Below, one piece after another: positions 9,999 to 19,726 of a stretch of 64,000 nucleotides of DNA. The translations under genes were made by a program, and so were the position numbers. Location of the stretch: assembly GCF_913777145.1 (NCBI RefSeq), contig NZ_CAJYPS010000032.1, positions 1-64,000 of the forward strand, given 5' to 3'. Each line of letters starts with the position of its first letter. The first letter of the stretch is position 1. Under the pieces are notes generated by a model, which was not told the origin of the DNA, did no database searches, and saw only the letters and a program-made list of their open reading frames with translations. The DNA comes from an uncultured Roseateles sp. (GTDB lineage: Bacteria > Pseudomonadota > Gammaproteobacteria > Burkholderiales > Burkholderiaceae_C).

Positions 9999-11102
9999 TC
10001 AGGCCTGCAGGCCGAGGAAGGCCGCGGTGTGCTGTTCGGCCTGCTGCAAGGCCTGCTCGAAGACCGCGCCGCGGGGGCGCGGGCCCACAAAGCCCAGCTC
10101 GGGCACCAGGCGCCCGTCGCTCACCTTGAGATTGGCCCAGCCCACCACCTGCTCGCCCCACAGCAGCGGCAGCGCATAGTGGCCCATGGTGCGCTTGGCG
10201 GCCGGCGTGTAGGCCTCGAAGCGGTAGGCCCAGCCCCAGAAGCGCTCGAAGCGGCGCCGGTCCCACACCAGCGGGTCGAAGGGCGCCAGCCAGCGCAGCC
10301 GCTCGGGCTCGACCCGGTGGCGGCGGGACGCCGGGTTCTCGCCGTCCGGCCAGAACCAGCGCTCGCCCTCCACCAGCGCATGGGGCTGGCGCTGCGGCAG
10401 GCGCTTGAGCGCCGCGCGCGCCTCGGCACGCAGCTGGGGCGCGCCATAGCCCAGCAGCGAGGTGAGGTAGCCCAGGCTGGCCGCCGGCAGCGGCGCGTAC
10501 AGCTGCAGCACCAGGTCCAGCAGCGCGTCGGCGCGGGCCTGGCGGGCGGCGGGGCTGTCGTCCACCTCGGCATGCCGCATGGGCTCGTAGACCCGCGTGC
10601 CGGCGTCGCGCCGGGCCACGCGCAGCTGGCCGCGGTAGTGCAGGCCGTCCAGCAGCTGGGTGCTGACATTGAGCTCGCCGCCCCAGTAGCCAGCCATGCG
10701 GCCGTGCGAGAACACCTCCAGCACGTCGCGCGGATGGGTGCGGCCGCGCGTGCGCACAAAGTCCAGCAGCTCGGCCGCGCGCGCCTGCGTGGCCGCGTCC
10801 CAGCTGCGTTTGGGCGTGCGCGGGTGCAGCAGCGGCAGGTGCTCGCGCGGCAGGAAGCCGTAGTTCACGAAGCAGTCTTCCTCCACCGGCAGCCGTGCGT
10901 AGCGTGCCTCCAGGTCGCCGGCGCGGTAGCCCTTCACGCGGTGCATCAGGATCAGGTCCTGCGCGCGGGCCGGCGCGCGCATGGGGTCGGCCTGCACAAA
11001 GCCCAGGCGCCGTATCGCGCCCAGCAGCGTGGTGGGCTTGAACAGCGTGCGCGCGATCGCGTGGCGGCGCAGCTGCTCAAGCGTCGGTGGGCGGTTGGCC
11101 AT
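9999..11102 (-). CDS. YcaQ/AlkZ-like DNA glycosylase (winged-helix protein)
   Basis: The 367-residue product belongs to the HTH_42 (AlkZ/YcaQ) family of DNA glycosylases built from tandem winged helices. The family member YcaQ of E. coli unhooks interstrand crosslinks and excises bulky alkyl adducts. The catalytic Q-x-D motif is present as Q37-A-D39 in GFVQADPMRAP. Other family blocks are DCFVNYGFLPREHLPLL, GRMAGYWGGE and LAPFDPLVWDR. The start at 11102 lies inside the end of the upstream cyclase gene (26-bp overlap); an ATG at 11141 is less likely. It ends 10 bp from the convergent aldo-keto reductase. Confidence 0.85.
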   Translation of the reverse strand: MANRPPTLEQLRRHAIARTLFKPTTLLGAIRRLGFVQADPMRAPARAQDLILMHRVKGYRAGDLEARYARLPVEEDCFVNYGFLPREHLPLLHPRTPKRSWDAATQARAAELLDFVRTRGRTHPRDVLEVFSHGRMAGYWGGELNVSTQLLDGLHYRGQLRVARRDAGTRVYEPMRHAEVDDSPAARQARADALLDLVLQLYAPLPAASLGYLTSLLGYGAPQLRAEARAALKRLPQRQPHALVEGERWFWPDGENPASRRHRVEPERLRWLAPFDPLVWDRRRFERFWGWAYRFEAYTPAAKRTMGHYALPLLWGEQVVGWANLKVSDGRLVPELGFVGPRPRGAVFEQALQQAEQHTAAFLGLQA

Positions 11103-12852
11103 GGGCGGCGGTGGCGGCCTTGCGGCGGTACATGTCGGCATCGGCGTGGCGCAGCAGGCCCTCGGTGTCCTGCGCGTCCTGCGGGTACAGCGCCACGCCT
11201 ATGCTGGCGCCGTGGGCCTGGGTGTCGGTGGTCCAGCGCGCCAGGCTCAGCAGCGGCTGGCGCAGCGCGGCCTCCAGGTGGGCGCGGGCGGCCTCGGCGT
11301 CGGCCCGGCCGGCCACCGCCTCGACCAGCAGCACGAACTCGTCGCCCGCATAGCGCGCCACCAGATCGCCCACCCGCACACCGGCGCGCAGCCGCTGGCT
11401 GAGCTCCTGCAGCACCGCGTCGCCGGCCTCGTGGCCCCAGCGGTCATTGATGTCCTTGAAGCGGTCGAAGTCTATGAACAGCACCGCGAAGGGCTGGCCG
11501 TCGCCGCGGCGGCGGTGCTGCAGGATGCGGTCCTCGATGCGGCGCAGGATGGCCGCGCGGTTGGACAGGCCGGTCAGCTGGTCGGTCAGCAGGCGGCGCT
11601 GCATGTCGGCGAAGGCCCGGGCCAGCTCGCCGAGTTCGTCCTGGCGGTGCACCTCGGGCGGCTCGTCCAGCACACCCTCGCCGACGCGGCGCGCGGCGGT
11701 CGCCAGCTCGCGCAGCTCGCGGGCCACGGTGTTGAGCACCGCCCAGCCTATCGCCACCGCCACCAGCGCCGCGAGCGCGGCCAGCAGGCCGGTGTGCAGG
11801 AAGTTGCGTTGCACGTCGGCCAGGAAGTCGCTGCGCGGTACCGCGACGATGACCAGCCAGTCCAGCCCCAGGCCGGGGTCCACGCGGGCGTAGCCGAACT
11901 GCACCAGCTGGCCGTCGGGCGCGGTGAAGGTGCCGGTGCGTGGCGCCGTGCTCGGGGCCTGCGGCAGCTGGCGCACCGCGGCATAGGCGCCGGCCACCAG
12001 CGGGTCGGGGCTGGCTGCCGCGTTCAGCCGCTCCGGCACGCCGGGGCTGCGCTGGCGCATGTGGGGCCCGCGCGAGGCGCCTATCAGCTGGCCGTCCTGC
12101 TCCATCACCAGCGCCACGGCCTGACGGCTGAGGCTGAGCCGGCCCAGGAAGGCGGTGATCTGGCGCAGCGGCAGGTCGGTGGCGGCCACGCCCACGGGCG
12201 CGCCGCTGGCGTCGGCCAGCCGGCGGGTGCGGGTGACGATGAGCTCCTGGCTGCGGAAGTCCACATAGGGAGTGGACCAGGCCAGCGCCAGCGGGGCCTT
12301 CATCGCCTCCAGGTACCAGGGCCGCTCGCGCGGATCGAACACCTGCTCCTCGCTGCGTGGCGCCTGGGGCGTGCCGCCAATGCCGCTGATGCGGTAGAGC
12401 GTGCGCGGGCCGTCGGCATGGGGGCGCAGCCGCAGCTCGGCCTCGTCCGCCGAGAAGCGCCACAGGCCGATGAAGCGGCCGCTGCGGTCGCCGTAATAGA
12501 CGTAGTTGTGCGGGTCGCGGTGCAGGGACGCGGCCTGCCACAGGCGCAGCCGCAGCGCCTCCTGCTCGGCACCGTCCAGACGCGGCGCGGGCAGGCCGGT
12601 GGGGAAGGCGGTTTCCAGCACCTCGTCGGCGCCTTCCATGTGTTCCTCCAGCTGCAGGCCGATGCTGCTGATGGTTTGCTGCAGCAGCTGGCCCGAGAGG
12701 TTGTCCACGGTGGCGCGGCCGGTGCGATAGGACAGCGCGCCTATCAGCAGCACCAGCACCAGCACCAGCACCACATAGGGCAGGGTCAGCAGCTGCCGCA
12801 GGCTCAGCGAGCGGGGGCGCAGGCGGTGCCACCACGCGGCTTGACCGGGCAT
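11077..12852 (-). CDS. membrane diguanylate cyclase with Cache sensor (GGDEF)
   Basis: This 591-residue protein has a transmembrane helix (about 20-40), a periplasmic dCache-type sensor (about 45-340), a second transmembrane helix (about 350-372), a HAMP-like linker and a GGDEF domain (about 425-580). The active-site loop reads RYAGDEF (AGDEF at 502-506), a variant found in active cyclases. A canonical RxxD inhibitory site (RVGD, 493-496) is in place. It should make c-di-GMP under product inhibition in response to an external small molecule. It starts 4 bp after the stop of the upstream small gene, so the two are translationally close. Confidence 0.9.
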   Translation of the reverse strand: MPGQAAWWHRLRPRSLSLRQLLTLPYVVLVLVLVLLIGALSYRTGRATVDNLSGQLLQQTISSIGLQLEEHMEGADEVLETAFPTGLPAPRLDGAEQEALRLRLWQAASLHRDPHNYVYYGDRSGRFIGLWRFSADEAELRLRPHADGPRTLYRISGIGGTPQAPRSEEQVFDPRERPWYLEAMKAPLALAWSTPYVDFRSQELIVTRTRRLADASGAPVGVAATDLPLRQITAFLGRLSLSRQAVALVMEQDGQLIGASRGPHMRQRSPGVPERLNAAASPDPLVAGAYAAVRQLPQAPSTAPRTGTFTAPDGQLVQFGYARVDPGLGLDWLVIVAVPRSDFLADVQRNFLHTGLLAALAALVAVAIGWAVLNTVARELRELATAARRVGEGVLDEPPEVHRQDELGELARAFADMQRRLLTDQLTGLSNRAAILRRIEDRILQHRRRGDGQPFAVLFIDFDRFKDINDRWGHEAGDAVLQELSQRLRAGVRVGDLVARYAGDEFVLLVEAVAGRADAEAARAHLEAALRQPLLSLARWTTDTQAHGASIGVALYPQDAQDTEGLLRHADADMYRRKAATAAHGQPPTDA

Positions 12853-12856
12853 GGGT

Positions 12857-13333
12857 TCAGGTCTCCGGGCCGCGCGCGGCGGCCGTCAGCAGCTCCCGCG
12901 CCCGGGTGCGCATCTGGGCATCGGTGTCACAGAACTCCAGCGGCCAGCCGGCCGCTGCATAGACGGCCGCCCAGTGCGGGCGCATCAGCCGTACGCCCTC
13001 GACCTCGGGGCCGGCCAGCCACAGGCTAGCCACCGGGGGTGACAGGTCGGGCCGGTGCTGGCGCCGCTTCAGCAGCGCCTCGTAGGCGGCCAGCGTGTCG
13101 GGCGAGGCCAGCATGCTGTGCTGCCACCAGACCAGGCTGGCGTAGCGGGCCGGCGGCAGCGGGTCCAGGCGCTGCAGCGCACGCCCCAGCACCTCGACCA
13201 TCTCGACATTGAAGGGCCCGGTGGCCCGGTAGCACAGCAGGTCGGCTTCCAGCCAGACCTCCAGACGGCCGTGGGCCTGGAAAGGTCCTTGATCGACCAG
13301 GGTGGTGTCGATGCGGGGCAAGGGCGAGTCCAT
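12857..13333 (-). CDS. protein of unknown function, first gene of the cyclase operon
   Basis: I do not recognise this 158-residue soluble protein. It has no signal peptide or membrane helix. The segment GRLEVWLEADLLCYRATGPFNVEMVEVLGRAL, followed by alternating strands and helices, vaguely recalls a STAS/SpoIIAA-like fold, but this is only an impression. It is first in a minus-strand operon with a diguanylate cyclase and a YcaQ-like glycosylase, separated from the cyclase by 4 bp, so a partner or modulator of the cyclase is possible. It is divergent from yajC. Confidence 0.7.
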   Translation of the reverse strand: MDSPLPRIDTTLVDQGPFQAHGRLEVWLEADLLCYRATGPFNVEMVEVLGRALQRLDPLPPARYASLVWWQHSMLASPDTLAAYEALLKRRQHRPDLSPPVASLWLAGPEVEGVRLMRPHWAAVYAAAGWPLEFCDTDAQMRTRARELLTAAARGPET

Positions 13334-13540
13334 GCGGCGAGGATAGCTGCGTTGAGATCGCTCCGGGACGAGCATGGTCGGCGACTTAGAATCCGCGGTT
13401 ACTTGCGCCGGGCACTCGGCCGCGGTGCGGGATTGTCCCAGGCGCCCGGCGGCTTGAAACGGTGCGTGTCGGCGGCAACTGCCGCCTTCAACCCCAGGCC
13501 GGGCGACGCGAGTCGACCCGCCACCACACAGGACGACAAC

Positions 13541-13864
13541 GTGTTCATCTCCAACGCCTACGCCCAGGCCGCCCAAGGCGCGGCCAGCCCCGAATCCAGC
13601 CTGCTCGGCATGCTGCCGCTGGTGCTGATGTTCGTGGTGCTGTATTTCGTGATGATCCGCCCGCAGATGAAGCGGCAGAAGGAGCACAAGGCCATGATCG
13701 AGGCCGTCACCAAGGGTGACGAGGTGGTCACCGCCGGCGGCCTGGTCGGCAAGATCAGCAAGCTGGGCGAGAGCTTCATCCACGTGGAAGTGGCCAACGG
13801 CGTCGAGGTGCAGGTGCAGCGCTCGGCCATTTCCCAGGTGCTGCCCAAGGGCACGCTGAAGTAA
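13541..13864 (+). CDS. yajC: preprotein translocase subunit YajC
   Basis: YajC is the small accessory subunit of SecDF-YajC, which supports protein translocation through SecYEG. The 107-residue product has one transmembrane helix (about 22-42; LGMLPLVLMFVVLYFVMI), the signature IRPQMKRQKEHK and a cytosolic tail with VTKGDEVVTAGGLVGKI. Family length is about 110, which places the start at a GTG at 13541, preceded by AGGA. secD follows after 73 bp. tgt/queA, common upstream neighbours, are absent here. Confidence 0.95.
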   Translation: MFISNAYAQAAQGAASPESSLLGMLPLVLMFVVLYFVMIRPQMKRQKEHKAMIEAVTKGDEVVTAGGLVGKISKLGESFIHVEVANGVEVQVQRSAISQVLPKGTLK

Positions 13865-13937
13865 GCCGGCGCGCCGCGGCCCGCCCGCGGCCCCTCCGAG
13901 CGCCCGCCGCCGCGCGGGCGCCGTCAAGGAAGTCCTC

Positions 13938-15812
13938 ATGAACCGCTACCCGCTCTGGAAGTACGCGATCCTCGTGATCGCGCTGCTGTTCGGCACCCTC
14001 TACACATTGCCCAATCTGTTCGGCGAAGCGCCGGCGGTGCAGGTGTCCAGCGCCAAGGTCACCGTCAAGGTCGACGACGCGCTGACCCAGCGCATCCAGG
14101 CCGCGCTCAAGGAGGCCGGCGTCCAGGCGGACTACGTCCAGTTCGACGGCAATTCCATCAAGGCGCGGTTCGGCGACACCGACACCCAGCTCAAGGCCAA
14201 GGACGCGATCAGCAAGGCACTCAACCCCGACGCGGCCGATCCGGCCTACATCGTGGCGCTGAACCTGCTGTCGCGCTCGCCGCAGTGGCTGTCCAGCCTG
14301 CACGCCTTCCCCATGTACCTGGGCCTGGACCTGCGCGGCGGCGTGCACTTCCTGATGCAGGTGGACATGAAGTCGGCCCTCACCAAGAAGGCCGAGGCCA
14401 CCGCCGGCGACGTGCGCTCCTCGCTGCGTGACAAGAACATCCGCCACGCCGGCATCAACCGTGACGGCAACGACGTGGTCGTGGCCTTCCGCGACGCGGC
14501 CCAGCGCACCGCCGCCGAGGCGCTGCTGAAGGAACAGCAGCCCGACTTCGTCTGGACCCCGCAGGGCCAGGGCAGCGACCTCAGCCTGGTCGGCAGCCTC
14601 AGCCCCAAGGCCCAGGTGTCGGTGCAGGAAGCGGCGCTCAAGCAGAACATCACCACGCTGCACAACCGCGTCAACGAGCTGGGCGTGGCCGAGCCGGTGA
14701 TCCAGCAGCAGGGCCTGGATCGCGTGGTCGTGCAGCTGCCGGGCGTGCAGGACACGGCCAAGGCCAAGGACATCATCGGCCGCACCGCGACGCTGGAGCT
14801 GCGCATGGTGGACGACAGCGCCGAGGCCCAGGCCGCGCTGAGCGGCAACGGCCCCGTGCCCTTCGGCACCGAGCGCTACATCGATCGTGGCTTCGGCCCC
14901 ATCATCGTGAAGCGTCAGGTCATCCTGACCGGCGACAACCTCAACGATGCCCAACCTGGCTTCGACGAGAACCACAACCCGGCCGTGCACCTGACGGTGG
15001 ATGCCAAGGGTGCGCGCGTGATGAAGGAAGTCTCGCGCGAGAACGTCGGCAAGCGCATGGCCATCCTGATCTTCGAGAAGGGCAAGGGCGAGGTCGTGAC
15101 CGCGCCGCGCATCAACTCGGAGCTGGGCAACCGCTTCCAGATCTCCGGCGCCATGACCACGCAGGAAGCCAGCGACACCGCGCTGCTGCTGCGCGCCGGC
15201 TCGCTGGCCGCGCCCATGGAGATCATCGAGGAGCGCACCATAGGCCCCAGCCTGGGCAAGGAGAACATCGAGAAGGGCATCGCCAGCGTGGCCGGCGGCT
15301 TCATCGCGGTGACCGTCTTCATGTGCATCTACTACGCGCTGTTCGGCGCGTTCTCGGCGCTGGCGCTGGGCTTCAACCTGCTGCTGCTGGTGGCCCTGCT
15401 GTCGCTGATGCAGGCCACCATGAGCCTGCCCGGCATCGCCGCGATGGCGCTGGCGCTGGGCATGGCCATCGACGCCAACGTGCTGATCAACGAGCGCATC
15501 CGCGAGGAGCTGCGCGGCGGCGCCAGCCCGCAGGCGGCCATACACGCCGGCTACGAGCGTGCCTGGGCCACCATCCTGGACTCCAACGTCACCACGCTGA
15601 TCGCCGGCCTGGCGCTGCTGGTGTTCGGCTCCGGCCCCATCAAGGGCTTCGCGGTCGTGCACTGCCTGGGCATCCTGACTTCGATGTTCTCGTCGGTGGT
15701 GTTCTCGCGTGCGCTGGTCAACCTCTGGTACGGCCGCAAGAAGAAGCTCAAGTCCCTGGCCATCGGCCAGGTGTGGAAGCCCGAGCCCGACGTGCAGACG
15801 CCCGCGGTCTGA
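13938..15812 (+). CDS. secD: protein translocase subunit SecD
   Basis: SecD is an RND-type inner membrane protein that uses the proton gradient to complete protein export. The 624-residue product has the N-terminal helix (about 7-27), a large periplasmic P1 domain beginning with FPMYLGLDLRGGVHFLMQVD, and a C-terminal bundle of five helices with the family motif GMAIDANVLINERIREE. The start is supported by AAGGAAG upstream. secF begins 12 bp after the stop. Confidence 0.98.
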   Translation: MNRYPLWKYAILVIALLFGTLYTLPNLFGEAPAVQVSSAKVTVKVDDALTQRIQAALKEAGVQADYVQFDGNSIKARFGDTDTQLKAKDAISKALNPDAADPAYIVALNLLSRSPQWLSSLHAFPMYLGLDLRGGVHFLMQVDMKSALTKKAEATAGDVRSSLRDKNIRHAGINRDGNDVVVAFRDAAQRTAAEALLKEQQPDFVWTPQGQGSDLSLVGSLSPKAQVSVQEAALKQNITTLHNRVNELGVAEPVIQQQGLDRVVVQLPGVQDTAKAKDIIGRTATLELRMVDDSAEAQAALSGNGPVPFGTERYIDRGFGPIIVKRQVILTGDNLNDAQPGFDENHNPAVHLTVDAKGARVMKEVSRENVGKRMAILIFEKGKGEVVTAPRINSELGNRFQISGAMTTQEASDTALLLRAGSLAAPMEIIEERTIGPSLGKENIEKGIASVAGGFIAVTVFMCIYYALFGAFSALALGFNLLLLVALLSLMQATMSLPGIAAMALALGMAIDANVLINERIREELRGGASPQAAIHAGYERAWATILDSNVTTLIAGLALLVFGSGPIKGFAVVHCLGILTSMFSSVVFSRALVNLWYGRKKKLKSLAIGQVWKPEPDVQTPAV

Positions 15813-15824
15813 GGAAAGCCAAGC

Positions 15825-16859
15825 ATGGAACTGTTCCGCATCAAACGGGATATCCCGTTCATGAAGCACGCGTTGCTGTTCAACGCGATCTCCTTCATCA
15901 CCTTCGCGCTGGCCGTGTTCTTCCTGGTCACGCGCGGCCTGCACTTCTCCATCGAGTTCACCGGCGGCACGGTCATCGAGGTGGCCTACCCGCAGGCGGC
16001 CGACATCCAGAAGACCCGCGGCCTCATCGAGAAGATGGGCTATGCCGACGTGCAGGTGCAGAACTTCGGCAGCTCGCGCGACGTGATGATCCGCCTGCCG
16101 GTGCGCCCGGGCGAGAAGCAGACCGAGGTGGTCGACAAGGTGTTCGGCGAGCTGTGCCGCGCCGAGGCCGGTACGGTCAGCCAGCACCAGCAGGTCACCG
16201 ACAAGGGCGAGTCTGTCAGCAAGCAGGTCTGCTTCAACGCCGCCAAGGCCGAGCCGGTCACGCTGTCGCGCTCCGAGGTCGTGGGCCCGGCGGTGGGTGA
16301 GGAACTCGCCTGGGACGCGGCCAAGGCGCTGATCGCGACCGTCATCGGCATCGTGATCTACCTGGCCATCCGCTTCGAGTGGAAGTTCGGCGTGGCCGGC
16401 ATCATCGCCAACCTGCACGACGTGGTCATCATCCTGGGCTTCTTCGCGTTCTTCCAGTGGGAGTTCTCGCTGCCGGTGCTGGCCGCGGTGCTGGCCGTGC
16501 TGGGCTACTCGGTGAACGAGTCGGTCGTGATCTTCGACCGGGTGCGCGAGGCCTTCCGCAAGTACCGCAAGCTCAGCACGCACGAGGTGATCGACCACGC
16601 GATCACGTCCACGATGAGCCGCACCATCATCACCCACGGCTCCACGCAGCTGGTGGTGCTGTCCATGCTGGTGTTCGGCGGCCCCACGCTGCATTACTTC
16701 GCGATGGCGCTGACCATAGGCATCTGCTTCGGCATCTACTCCTCGGTCTTCGTGGCCGCGGCCATCGCGATGTGGCTGGGCGTGAAGCGCGAGGACCTGA
16801 TCAAGCAGCAGGTCAAGACCGACGACCCGAACGACCCCAATGCCGGGGCCGTCGTGTAG
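15825..16859 (+). CDS. secF: protein translocase subunit SecF
   Basis: SecF pairs with SecD in the export motor. The 344-residue protein shows the N-terminal helix, the motif FSIEFTGGTVIEVAYP and the RND-like bundle with GYSVNESVVIFDRVRE and the HEVIDHAITSTMSRTI loop. The periplasmic part (about 60-150) is slightly longer than in E. coli and contains two cysteines. Length and position are otherwise typical. Confidence 0.98.
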   Translation: MELFRIKRDIPFMKHALLFNAISFITFALAVFFLVTRGLHFSIEFTGGTVIEVAYPQAADIQKTRGLIEKMGYADVQVQNFGSSRDVMIRLPVRPGEKQTEVVDKVFGELCRAEAGTVSQHQQVTDKGESVSKQVCFNAAKAEPVTLSRSEVVGPAVGEELAWDAAKALIATVIGIVIYLAIRFEWKFGVAGIIANLHDVVIILGFFAFFQWEFSLPVLAAVLAVLGYSVNESVVIFDRVREAFRKYRKLSTHEVIDHAITSTMSRTIITHGSTQLVVLSMLVFGGPTLHYFAMALTIGICFGIYSSVFVAAAIAMWLGVKREDLIKQQVKTDDPNDPNAGAVV

Positions 16860-16903
16860 AGTGAACCACTGCCCCAGGACTACCCAGCCGCTCGCCGCCG
16901 TCC

Positions 16904-19243
16904 ATGACCGTCGCCCGTAACCAGGCCCTGGCCACCCAGGCGCGGCGCGTCTACCTGGAGGCCCTGGTGCGCGGCATGACGCCGCTGGTGGCGGCCGTCA
17001 CCCAGGTGGCCGAACAGCTGCTGCTGCAGGCCGTGCCGCACGCGGTGGCCATGGCCCGGCGCGACGCGGTCCAGGCCTGGCGCCAGCGCGTGCCGGACTG
17101 GCAGGCGGCGGTGGTCGGCGCGCTGCGCGATGCGGCGCTGCACGGTGTCGCCGAGGCCGGGCGCGAGCCTGAACCTACCCGTCCGGCCTCGCAGATGAGC
17201 CTGGTGGACGACGTCACCATAGAGCGCGAGATCACCAGCTCGCGCCTGGCACTGGTGGTGATGGACCGTGCGACCTGGGAGTTCACCGACCTGCGCACCC
17301 GCATGCAGGTGCTGGAGGCGCATGACGACCTCGCGCCGCTGGACCTGCTGCGCGCCAATGTGGTGGCCCGCATCGTGCTCAATGCCTGGAACCGCGTGGG
17401 GCTGGACGCCACCGTGTGGCAGCTGCTGCAGCAGGAGCTGCACGAGGAATTCGCCCAGCTGATCAGCGAGGCCTACCACGAGGCCAACCGCTGGCTGATT
17501 GCGCAGCGCGTGCTGCCCGAGGTGGACCTGCGCCCCTTCATCCGTCGTTCGGCCCAGGCCGGCGGCACGACTGCGTCGGTCGCGGTGGCCGGCATTGCGC
17601 CGGGCGCCGTGCCGCGGCCGGCCGCGAGCGTCGGTGCTGGAGCGACCGGCGCCGCCGACGGCGGCCAGAGCCGCGCCAGCCACCAGGCCGAGGAGGTGAT
17701 GGCCCAGCTGCAGCGCGTGCTGGCCCGCCATGTGCCGGGCTTCCCGGTCACGGCCCGCCACCAGCTGCCGGCGAGCCCGGCCTCCGGCCGGCCCAGCCTG
17801 GCCAACGCCCCCGGCCTGGCGGGCGAACCCGCCGATCCGGCCGCGTCGTCGCAGCGCCTGATGGGCGCGATCAAGCATGCGCAGGAGACCCTGCAGCGCC
17901 GCCCCGCCGCCCCTGCCGAGGGGCCGGCCGCGACGCCGCGCGCGCTGGAGGAGATCGGCGCGCGCAACCAGGCCTTCAAGCAGGTGCTCAAGCAGGCCGC
18001 CAACACGCCGGCCGAGCGCGCGACGATAGAGATCGTCGCGATGATGTTCCAGAGCATCCTGACCGAGGAGCGCATCCCGGCCACGGTGCGCGTGTGGTTC
18101 GCGCGCCTGCAGATGCCGGTGCTGCGGGTCGCGGTCAGCGAGCCCGACTTCTTCGCCGCGGCCGACCACCCGGCGCGCCGCCTGATCGACCGCATGGGCG
18201 CCTGCGTGATGGGCTTCAACACCCACCAGGGCGACAACAGCAACGAGGCGCTGGAGCGCGAGATCAAGCGCGTGGTCCAGGTGGTCGAGGCCTACCCCGA
18301 CACCGGCCGGCGCGTGTTCGCCACCGTGCTGAGCGAGTTCGAGAAGTTCCTCGCCCACTATTTCGAGAACGAGAACCAGGCGTCCAAGAAGGGCGTGTCC
18401 CTGGCCCAGCAGGTGGAGCAGCGCGAGACGCTGGCCATCCAGTACACCATCGAGCTGCGCAAGATGCTGTCCGCCGTGCCGGTGCAGGACGGCGTGCGCG
18501 ACTTCCTCTTCCATGTGTGGGCCGATGTGCTGGCCGTCACCGCGGTGCGCAGCGGCGCCCAGGCCGAGGACACCAAGGCCATGAAGCGCGCCGCGGCCGA
18601 CCTGATCTGGTCGGCCAGCGCCAAGGCCTCGCGCGAGGAGCGTGCCGAGGTGATACGGCGCCTGCCGCCGCTGCTCAAGACGCTGCGAGACGGCATGAGC
18701 CAGGCCGGCCTGCCGCCTGCCAAGCAGGACGATCAGGTGCGCCTGCTCAACAACGCACTGGCCGCCGCCTTCACCGCCAAGACCGCCGCCATCCCGCGCG
18801 AGCGCCTGGACGAGCTGATGGACCAGCTGGAAACGCTGGAGGCCATGCTGCCGCAGGGGGAGGGCGAGGAGGAGCAGGTCGACGAGCTGCTGATGCGCGA
18901 CCTGTCCGGCCACGAGTCCGACGAGATGGAGGTCGTGGCCGAGGGCGGCTCCGCGCCCACGCCGGCCATGGTCGCCTGGGCGCGCGAGCTGCAGGTGGGC
19001 GGCTGGTTCATGCTGGACTACCGCGGCCGCAACGAACAGGTGCAGCTGGCCTGGCGCGGCCTGCGCAAGCAGCTGGCGCTGTTCGTGACGCCCAAGGGCC
19101 GCGGCGTGCTGTTCTCGCTGAACCGCATGGCCGCCTTCCTGCAGGCCGGCCTGCTGCTGCCAGCCCAGGACGAGTCGCTGACCGTGCTGGCCACGCGCAA
19201 GGCGCTGGCCAAGCTGGACGCGGATCCCAGCGTGCTGGGTTGA
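16904..19243 (+). CDS. DUF1631 family protein
   Basis: The 779-residue cytosolic protein belongs to the DUF1631 family, sometimes mislabelled thymidine phosphorylase. No catalytic motif is visible. It is mostly helical, with a variable alanine/proline-rich segment at about 215-345, and ends in a beta-rich region (about 690-765; GGWFMLDYRGRNEQVQLAWRGLRKQLALFV) that looks like the small barrels of PilZ-type domains; this last point is an inference. It begins 44 bp after secF and may be transcribed with it. The role is unknown. Confidence 0.85.
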   Translation: MTVARNQALATQARRVYLEALVRGMTPLVAAVTQVAEQLLLQAVPHAVAMARRDAVQAWRQRVPDWQAAVVGALRDAALHGVAEAGREPEPTRPASQMSLVDDVTIEREITSSRLALVVMDRATWEFTDLRTRMQVLEAHDDLAPLDLLRANVVARIVLNAWNRVGLDATVWQLLQQELHEEFAQLISEAYHEANRWLIAQRVLPEVDLRPFIRRSAQAGGTTASVAVAGIAPGAVPRPAASVGAGATGAADGGQSRASHQAEEVMAQLQRVLARHVPGFPVTARHQLPASPASGRPSLANAPGLAGEPADPAASSQRLMGAIKHAQETLQRRPAAPAEGPAATPRALEEIGARNQAFKQVLKQAANTPAERATIEIVAMMFQSILTEERIPATVRVWFARLQMPVLRVAVSEPDFFAAADHPARRLIDRMGACVMGFNTHQGDNSNEALEREIKRVVQVVEAYPDTGRRVFATVLSEFEKFLAHYFENENQASKKGVSLAQQVEQRETLAIQYTIELRKMLSAVPVQDGVRDFLFHVWADVLAVTAVRSGAQAEDTKAMKRAAADLIWSASAKASREERAEVIRRLPPLLKTLRDGMSQAGLPPAKQDDQVRLLNNALAAAFTAKTAAIPRERLDELMDQLETLEAMLPQGEGEEEQVDELLMRDLSGHESDEMEVVAEGGSAPTPAMVAWARELQVGGWFMLDYRGRNEQVQLAWRGLRKQLALFVTPKGRGVLFSLNRMAAFLQAGLLLPAQDESLTVLATRKALAKLDADPSVLG

Positions 19244-19273
19244 GTGGCGCGGGCGACCGGCCCGCGCAGTGCG

Positions 19274-19726
19274 TCAGTGAATGAGCCGGTCTTCCGGCGC
19301 GACGAAGAGCTCGTCGAGGATCAGCGCGTCGGGCTCTTCGCCCAGGCTCCAGAACACCATCAGCACGATGATCTTCAGGTCTTCCAGGTCCAGCGGCGCG
19401 CCGGGGATGGCCATCGCGCGGTCCACCACCATCTCCCGCATCGGGCCGGGCAGCACGCCGGCGGATTCGAGGAAGCTGATGAAGCCCACCGAGGCCTCGC
19501 CCAGGTGCTCGATCTCGGCCGGGGCATAGACCCGCAGGCTATCGGCACCCTGCTCGCCCTGGAAGGTCTCGCCGGCGGCCGCCAGGCCGTCCAGCCAGGA
19601 CAGGGCTTCCTGGATCTCGTCGTTCTCGAAGCCCACCGCCGTCAACTTGCGCGTCAGCTGCGCGTGGTCGGGGCAGGCGTCCGGACGCCAGTAGGTTTCG
19701 TACAGATAGACCAGGACGTCGAACAT
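19274..19726 (-). CDS. smg: Smg family protein (DUF494)
   Basis: The 150-residue product begins MFDVLVYLYETYW and matches the Smg/DUF494 family over its length (LTRKLTAVGFENDEIQEALSWL; a C-terminal acidic EDRLIH). The gene is conserved next to dprA in beta- and gammaproteobacteria. Its biochemical role is not established. It is the last gene of the LysM-dprA-smg run on the minus strand and converges on the DUF1631 gene with a 30-bp gap. Confidence 0.93.
   Translation of the reverse strand: MFDVLVYLYETYWRPDACPDHAQLTRKLTAVGFENDEIQEALSWLDGLAAAGETFQGEQGADSLRVYAPAEIEHLGEASVGFISFLESAGVLPGPMREMVVDRAMAIPGAPLDLEDLKIIVLMVFWSLGEEPDALILDELFVAPEDRLIH

Noticed and set aside
13776..16694. 972-residue open frame on the minus strand
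   Set aside because: It is a shadow of secD and secF; composition is typical of antisense frames in GC-rich genes.
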